From Opeltia flavorubescens (lineage: Eukaryota; Ascomycota; Lecanoromycetes; Teloschistales; Teloschistaceae): a stretch of 24,756 bases of DNA. Below the pieces are notes generated by a model. The model worked only from the letters and a program-made list of their open reading frames with translations, made no database searches and was not told the origin of the DNA. Positions 21,134 through 24,756 of the stretch are shown one piece after another. A program made the translations under genes and the position numbers. Position 1 is the first letter of the stretch, and the number at the start of each line of letters is the position of its first letter. The stretch lies in NCBI GenBank assembly GCA_000442125.1, contig KE546968.1, positions 1 to 24,756 on the forward strand, in the 5' to 3' direction.

Positions 21134-21810
21134 TTAATAAAATAAATAGTTAGAATATAATATTTAAACGCCTATTAGTAAGTCTAGTAATATTTATAAT
21201 CTAGATAAATTAATACGATATCGAAGCTAGTTTATATAAAGATATTTAGACGCTTTAAATCTAATAAAAAATAGGTTTTTTAATAATAGTCTAAAAGGAA
21301 TTAATATCTAGGCTTTAATAGATTCTATTATTCTAAAGTTAAGCTAGACGAGAAGGCCGTAGAACCTTGCTAGGCCTAGATATTATAGAGAAATACGGTA
21401 ATAAAGGGTATTTAAAAGGGTAAACGAGGAATATTTTAATCGCGGGAGTCTTTAATTAAATAATCTAACTAATATTTAATTTAAAAGATTGCTTTTATTA
21501 AAATTTATTAATATAATATTAAAATTATAGAAGAATCGGTAGGGTTTTTATACTAGAAATTATAGTTTAAGGAGATAGGGCTTTTTTATTTTTTAGTATA
21601 GTAGTAATATAATAGTATTATATAAAAGATTAAATTTCTATTTTTTAATAAACCTTTCGATATAACTATTAAAAGGTTATTAAAGTTAAAATTATTATTA
21701 TAATTTTATTAATTTAGATAGATTAATATTAAGACGAATATTATTAAATATTTTATCGCGCGGTAATAAAAATTAACGTTCTAGCTATTAAATAGATTTA
21801 GCGAAACGCC

Positions 21811-21960
21811 GAACTTACTTATAGGTAAATTTAGTATAATTATCTAACGATTACCGAAGGTCTAAAGTCGCTTATAAATAAATAGGGTATAGTTATTATA
21901 TACTTATCGAGTATTTAAAGTTGTTTATAGGTAAGTACAGCCGTTTATATAAACTTTTTA
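21811..21960. repeat. 53-bp tandem array of the dispersed palindrome (copies 19-21)
   Basis: Cores start at 21813, 21866 and 21919, exactly 53 bp apart: ACTTACTTATAGGTAAAT, AGTCGCTTATAAATAAAT and AGTTGTTTATAGGTAAGT. The first two 35-base spacers line up with each other (shared GTATA, TTAT, ATCGA/ACCGA and TAA blocks), so the 53-bp unit as a whole was duplicated. Copies 2 and 3 share a G at core position 2 that the wider family lacks. Confidence 0.8.
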
Positions 21961-22019
21961 TATATTACCCGACTTTTTTAACTTTATAATATCTAATTTT
22001 CGAGTTTAAAAAACGACTC

Positions 22020-24726
22020 TAACGTTTTTTTATTACTAATATCGTTTTTTTTATTATCTTTATTTTTATAGGTATTATATAAAATTATAAACTTTTATAT
22101 TTTATTTAACTTTATAGGTTATCCGATTAAATATATATATTTAACTATTTTCTTTATTTATTTATATATAAGGATTATAGTTATAACGACTTCGAGGGTA
22201 TATTCTTCCTTAATTTCTTTAGCGAGTATATTATAAGTATCGGATATTTTTATCGCGGCGATTTATAACGCCTTTTTAATATTTTTACTAGATTTTTTAC
22301 GCTATTTTTTAAAAGAATAATAACCGTTTAAATAGAGAATGGATTTAAAAAAGTATAAACGGGATTTATAACTCTCCAACTTATATTTGAAAAATTAAAG
22401 CGATTCCGCCGGGACTATAGGAACGATCCAGCTAATATAATATAGCTAGAGCTAATTACCCCTGGTCTTAGCCTTTACTACTAGTCTAGTAGAAATTAAA
22501 GCTTTATACTCGCTATAAATTCGGTTATTATTATAATAGAAAAGAATTAAAAAGTAATAACTAGCTAATCGGATTAAATACCTGAACTACTTCTACGCGT
22601 ATTTTAAGGTTAATTCGTCTCGGATAATAGCGAATACAAGTTATATATATAGATAATACTGCTTTTATTCTTATACAGGTCTATATAGGTTACCTATAAC
22701 GCGATTTTCGAAGCTAAATAATCTTTATATACGATCTATTTATAATAAAAAGGCCGACTAAACTTTAAAAGTTCTAAAATTTTTACTATTTAAACCTTTT
22801 AGTTTATAAAAATAGATAATTTAAAGTTCGAACCCGATAATTTTAAATATAAAATAAAATAATAAGCTTTTAAAGCCGTTATTTTAGTTTTAAAATAGTA
22901 TATTATAGAATATTTCTTTAATATTCTTCGCTTTATTTAAAAGGAGATTTTTTTTAATATAATACTCGAGAATATCCTATATTTATTTTATATATATCTA
23001 GATAACTAATTCGGCGGCGAAGTTTTATAAATTTTAATAAATTTCTAAACGTACTATAAATTTATTTTACGCTATTTATATTCGTAGAACTATTTTTTAT
23101 AATCTAGCGAGCCTATTATCCTACTATAAAATAATACCAGCGATATTCCGTTATATTTAAAAGTATTATTAGAACGCGTTAATTATATTTAAATCCGGGA
23201 TTACTTCGGCTTTAAAAATAGAAAAATATTTTTAGTAAAAAACTTAAAGTAATAATATTAAATTAAAATCGCGTAGAATCTACTAGTAGTTAAAGCTATA
23301 CTATTTAATTTTTTGGATATCGAAACGGACGGAATTTCGTTATATAAACGGTCCTACGCGTTTTATTTTAATTATTTATCGCTAGCTCTTTTTTTATAAA
23401 GCTTCGAATTTCTATAAAATTTAACTTTTATATATTATACGTAAAGTACGAGTAAAAACTTAAATAGTAGCGTTAAAATATTTTTATATAGCGGGAGATA
23501 TAACCTCCTACTTATAAGCTGGTTTAAACTCGGCGGCGAGAACTTTTAAAAGGAGGAGCTATCGATTAATTTAAGTGTAGATAAACTCGAGGATATTCTA
23601 GATATTTAGACGCTAAAAAGGTTAGTAGCTAGTAGCGGCGGCTGTAATAAAGGGATTAGTACTGGTTTTTTTAGAAATTATTAAAAATTACTAATATTTA
23701 ATATTTTAAAGCGAAAAGTTTAAAATTTTAAATATAGCGAGAATAATTCGGAATTTTTAACGGACTTTAAAGGATTTCGCTATTTTATTAAATATAGGTT
23801 TATCTAGATATTTAAAAGGCTCGATTTATTTTATTATATTATAAAGGGCTTTATTAAATCTAGTTTTTACTATAAAGAACTATTTAATAATATGAGCTTT
23901 AGTTTATATAGTTTATATAGGGGTATCGAAATTATATAGGTCTCGATAAGTATTACTTCTTTATTTATTAATAGTATTTTATTAATCGATCTCGGTTTAA
24001 ATAAAGCTAAAAGCTTCGAATAAAAAATTAATAAAAGGGAGGATATTTTTAGTAGGGAAATAGAATAGATTAAAAATAATATTATACGTTTTAAAATACG
24101 CGATTCTTTATAAATAATAGAATTAATTATTTTCTATTAGTTTTACCGATATTAAAGCTATATTATAGGTTAGTATTTATAGGTAGAGATCGATTTTATA
24201 GCGCTATATTATATTCTAGAGATTATTAAAAACTTTAATCTATTTTTATAAATAAAATTCTTTAAATAATAGTATAATCCTATTATAAATAGAAAAGTTA
24301 TTAAAATCGAAGTCGAGATAGGTTTTCTCGAAAAGTATAATTTTAAAAAAGGTATCGAAGAGTAAATCTAAATATATAAAGTAGTTTATTTATATTCGAT
24401 TAGGGTCTATTAAATTAATAGTAACGGACGATTTAAAACTATAAATATATAGTATTAAAATAGATTATCGAAATTTTAACTGCCGATTAGCTAGTATATA
24501 TACTTTACGCTAAAATACCCCGAAGCGGGAAACTAGGATAGGATAAACTAGATTAATAGGTTGCTTTTTTATTTATCGGTATTCGTCGTAAATATATACT
24601 TTAGTAAGTATATTATCCTATATTATAGTATACCAGCTAAGAATTTTAGTATTATAAATAGCCTTTAAAGCCGGAATAATAATTTCGTTAATTTAAATTA
24701 TTTATTTATTATATAGAATAAAAAAA
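22020..24726 (+). pseudogene. Long dead open reading frame, product unknown, cut by the window end
   Basis: Read in the frame whose codons start at positions divisible by three (for example 22140), this stretch is clearly the most open: about 9 in-frame stops in the 240 codons of 23280-24000, against about 20 in the next forward frame. Stop-free runs include the 43 codons between TAA at 22131 and TAA at 22266, and 27 codons from 23940. In-frame stops are TAA or TAG, as RIP makes from Gln and Trp codons. Around 22561-22761 a neighbouring frame is more open (a single stop, at 22654), so an indel in the TATATATA run near 22645 is likely. G and C are higher than elsewhere at 22370-22700. About 900 codons suggest a large protein; no motif or family was recognised. 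No start can be fixed because RIP turns ATG into ATA. Confidence 0.4.
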
Positions 24727-24729
24727 TTA

Positions 24730-24756
24730 TTTTTTTTTTTTTTTTTTTTTTTTTTT
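24730..24756. repeat. T tract at the window end
   Basis: At least 27 T in a row up to the last base. As the only sequence after it is missing, this is probably where an assembly or read stopped. The long A tracts at 1273 and 3340 are the same motif on the other strand. Confidence 0.9.

Larger units (their letters stand above)
16681..22019. other. RIP-degraded repeats, no gene recognised
   Basis: No intact gene or RNA gene is seen. It contains the long copy of the second dispersed repeat (17272-17823), dispersed palindromes at 16996, 20407, 20520 and 21116, and the two palindrome arrays at 18669-18820 and 21811-21960. Base 19934 is an N. Not every frame of this block was followed. Confidence 0.5.

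Noticed and set aside
1-24756. Telomere-linked RecQ-type helicase gene, common next to fungal telomeres
   Set aside because: I found no Walker A-like or DExH-like remnant in the frames I followed. Heavy RIP could hide one, but there is nothing to support a call.
1-24756. Mitochondrial or centromeric DNA because of the high A+T content
   Set aside because: The nuclear telomere at the left end and the CA/TG loss with CG kept point to subtelomeric RIP instead.

Overview
The window is a chromosome end of what is most likely a filamentous ascomycete (Pezizomycotina). It opens with about 15 perfect CCCTAA telomere units (1-94) and then runs through more than 24 kb of extremely A+T-rich DNA with the signature of repeat-induced point mutation (RIP). 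CA and TG dinucleotides are almost gone, TA is everywhere, and CG is well kept. In 1021-1200, for example, I count by hand ten CG, one TG and no CA. RIP acts on duplicated DNA, so the window is best read as a graveyard of old repeats and transposons. I find no intact protein gene, tRNA, rRNA or other functional gene. The species cannot be named from this sequence.

Layout. 1-94: telomere. 95-317: nearly pure A/T spacer. About 318-1600 and 2377-3632: two diverged copies of one subtelomeric repeat, each with a long A tract at the same relative place. Around 3708-3957 and 17272-17823: two copies of a second dispersed repeat, the second with about 300 bp extra. 13597-13751: a 43-bp tandem array. 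15337-16680 (minus), about 22020-24726 (plus) and, less surely, about 10321-12880 (plus): stretches that keep one poorly interrupted reading frame, whose in-frame stops are almost all TAA/TAG, as RIP would make from CAA, CAG, CGA-neighbouring or TGG codons. These look like dead transposon or repeat-family genes. I do not recognise their products. The window ends in a run of 27 T, probably where assembly stopped.

The most unusual signal is a dispersed short palindrome, core consensus AYTYRYYTATARRYRART (18 bp, centred on TATA). I found 21 copies by eye between 2174 and 21936. In most copies the two arms differ only by C/T or G/A changes, so the ancestor was probably a perfect palindrome close to ACTYRCCTATAGGYRAGT that RIP has since worn. 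Four copies form a 37-bp-period array (18688-18815) and three form a 53-bp-period array (21813-21936).

The parts work together only in a historical sense: a telomere cap, then silenced, mutated repeats, probably heterochromatic. Boundaries of repeats and dead genes are approximate because alignments were done by eye.
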